This document shows, one piece after another, positions 62,723-64,000 of a stretch of DNA of 64,000 bases (position 1 is its first letter; every line of letters starts with the position of its first letter). Location of the stretch: positions 685,559 to 749,558 of the forward strand of contig MEFY01000002.1 in the NCBI GenBank assembly GCA_001725325.1. The letters run 5' to 3'. The position numbers and the translations under genes were made by a program. Below the pieces are notes generated by a model. That model was not told where the DNA came from, made no database searches, and worked only from the letters and a program-made list of their open reading frames with translations. This DNA is from Leifsonia sp. SCN 70-46 (GTDB lineage: Bacteria; Actinomycetota; Actinomycetes; Actinomycetales; Microbacteriaceae).

Positions 62723-63319
62723 ATGGCTGACACCGAGAACAACGAGGAGCAGGAGCCGGTCATCCGCGACAAGCGGAGGATCGACCCCGAGACCGGCGAT
62801 GTTCGCGAGCCCCAGGCGGAGGCGTCCGACGAGGACGCCCCCGCCGAGGGTGAGCCGCTGAGCGACGAGGACCAGGTGCTGCTCGACCAGGCGGCCACCG
62901 ACCTCGTCGCCGAGATGCGCAGCGACATGCTGCGCGCGCAGGCCGAGCTCGTGAACTTCCGCACGCGCGTCGAGCGCGACCGCCAGGCGAACCGCGACGC
63001 GGTCATCGCCGAGGTGATCCGCTCGCTGCTGCCCGCCATGGACGACCTCGCGCGCGCCGAGGCGCACGGAGACCTCGTCGAGGGCGCACCTCTCACGCTC
63101 GTCGCGCAGAAGATCCGCGGCGCGTTCGAGAAGTACGGCCTCACGCAGGTCGGCGAGAAGGGCGAGCCCTTCGACCCGTCGTTCCACGAGGCCGTCGTGC
63201 AGCTGCCGAACCCGGACGTGACGGTCAACACGATCGCCGACGTGATCGAGCCCGGCTACCTCCTGGGCGAGCGCCTCGTGCGCCCGGCCAAGGTCGCCGT
63301 CTTCGTGCCGGCCGAGTAG
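62723..63319 (+). CDS. grpE: Nucleotide exchange factor GrpE
   Basis: A 198-residue GrpE. An acidic N-terminal arm (about 1-50) leads to the long coiled coil (ATDLVAEMRSDMLRAQAELVNFRTR) and the C-terminal beta domain with FDPSFHEAVVQLPN and GYLLGERLVRPAKVAV. ATG follows the dnaK stop with no gap. It releases ADP from DnaK. Confidence 0.97.
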   Translation: MADTENNEEQEPVIRDKRRIDPETGDVREPQAEASDEDAPAEGEPLSDEDQVLLDQAATDLVAEMRSDMLRAQAELVNFRTRVERDRQANRDAVIAEVIRSLLPAMDDLARAEAHGDLVEGAPLTLVAQKIRGAFEKYGLTQVGEKGEPFDPSFHEAVVQLPNPDVTVNTIADVIEPGYLLGERLVRPAKVAVFVPAE

Positions 63320-63344
63320 TTTCCCCGAAGGACACAGGAGCGAC

Positions 63345-64000
63345 ATGGCCAGCCAGGACTGGTTCGACAAGGACTTCTACGCCGTGCTCGGCGTCGCGAA
63401 GAACGTGTCCGAAGCCGACCTCAAGAAGACGTACCGCAAGCTCGCGCGGCAGTACCACCCCGACTCGAACGCGGGTGATCCGAAGGCCGAGGCGCGGTTC
63501 AAGGAGATCAGCGAGGCGCACTCGGTGCTCTCCGACCCCGAGCTGCGCAAGGAGTACGACCAGATCCGCGCCATGGGCTCGGGCGCCCGCTTCCAGGCGG
63601 GCGGCCCCCAGGGCGCGGGCTTCGAGGATGTCTTCGGCGGCCTGTTCAACCAGGGCGGCCGCCAGCAGTCGAGCGCGAGCTTCGAGGACCTCCTCGGAGG
63701 CATGTTCGGCGGCTCGGGCGGATTCGGCAGCACCTCGGGCGGGTTCCGCGGCAACGGCGGACCCACCAAGGGCCGTGACGTCTCCGCGAACACGACGCTC
63801 GACTTCGTGACGGCGATCCGGGGGGAGACGATCAAGCTGCAGCCCCAGGGCGGCAGCGCGATCAACGTCAAGATCCCGGAGGGCGTCATCGACGGCCAGA
63901 AGATCCGCCTCAAGGGCAAGGGCGAGCCGAGCCCCGACGGCGGAGTGGCGGGCGACCTCGTGCTCACCGTCTCGGTGCGCAAGCACCCCGTGTTCGAGCG
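63345..64000 (+). CDS. dnaJ: DnaJ co-chaperone without zinc finger (partial, cut by window end)
   Basis: The first 218 residues are present. J-domain at about 10-75 with YHPDSN as the HPD loop, a Gly/Phe-rich region (FGGLFNQGGRQ, GGMFGGSGGFGS), and the first C-terminal beta domain (TTLDFVTAIRGETIKL, IPEGVIDGQKIRLKGKG). Type I DnaJ has a CxxCxGxG zinc finger inserted just after the EIRIP-like strand; here the chain runs straight on, so this is a type II (CbpA-like) protein. It stimulates DnaK ATPase and delivers substrates. Confidence 0.92.
   Translation, partial: MASQDWFDKDFYAVLGVAKNVSEADLKKTYRKLARQYHPDSNAGDPKAEARFKEISEAHSVLSDPELRKEYDQIRAMGSGARFQAGGPQGAGFEDVFGGLFNQGGRQQSSASFEDLLGGMFGGSGGFGSTSGGFRGNGGPTKGRDVSANTTLDFVTAIRGETIKLQPQGGSAINVKIPEGVIDGQKIRLKGKGEPSPDGGVAGDLVLTVSVRKHPVFE

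Overview
The window is very GC-rich with GTG starts, dense 4-bp overlaps and almost no non-coding DNA, and it reads as the chromosome of an actinobacterium, most likely family Microbacteriaceae. Pointers are the origin-side synteny (ddl, aminotransferase, trxA, trxB, murJ, DUF6049 gene, pcnA, ino1, rpsF-ssb-rpsR-rplI, dnaB), an idi/crtE-B-I-Ye-Yf-Eb cluster for C50 carotenoids, zinc-free S14/S18/L28/L33 ribosomal proteins, and a dnaK-grpE-dnaJ operon with HspR (HAIR) sites. No insertion sequence, prophage, CRISPR array or rRNA gene was seen; one tRNA gene (Gly-CCC) is present.

Layout: 1-8.4 kb, cell-wall, thioredoxin and tRNA-maturation genes; 8.4-13.9 kb, inositol-phosphate synthase, the S6/SSB/S18/L9 operon and dnaB, whose 424-bp upstream gap holds DnaA-box-like 9-mers; 14-18 kb, purB, a tyrosine phosphatase and a small WxG-type protein paired with a serine hydrolase; 18.1-22.7 kb, hisC and a branched-chain/pyruvate dehydrogenase E1a-E1b-E2 set without E3; 22.7-26.9 kb, zinc uptake (znuACB), zur, rpmB-rpmG-rpsN and an HU gene; 26.9-31.2 kb, a CopD-CtaG fusion and a PIF1/RecD-type helicase; 31.2-40.7 kb, a sugar/lactone-like catabolic island with GntR and IclR regulators, four enzymes, a ribose-type ABC transporter and a cupin; 40.7-45.5 kb, heme oxygenase with a probable DtxR box, DUF2470, and several small membrane or lipoprotein genes; 45.5-51.5 kb, dcd, idi and the carotenoid operon; 51.5-54.3 kb, a TetR/hydrolase pair and a three-gene MarR locus; 54.5-60.6 kb, a surface Ig-like protein, a PEP-mutase-family enzyme, an MFS transporter and an ABC-F ATPase; 60.9-64 kb, dnaK-grpE-dnaJ (cut by the window end).

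How the parts work together: the carotenoid genes form one overlapping operon from IPP isomerisation to a cyclic C50 product. The zinc island combines import, its regulator and zinc-free ribosomal proteins. The catabolic island appears to be controlled by one operator (core ATAACCRTTAT) found both at the GntR gene and inside the transporter promoter.

The most interesting observations are: a leader peptide of 11 residues ahead of the ABC-F gene whose codons are complementary to the ABC-F ribosome binding site (a translational-attenuation design); a MarR-family gene next to a paralog from which the winged helix has been deleted, divergent from a second MarR and separated from it by nested palindromes; the repeated GntR operator; a WxG/hydrolase pair without a secretion system nearby; and systematic TANNNT boxes 6 nt before start codons, indicating many leaderless mRNAs. 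All functional statements come from reading sequence and motifs; no database search was possible.
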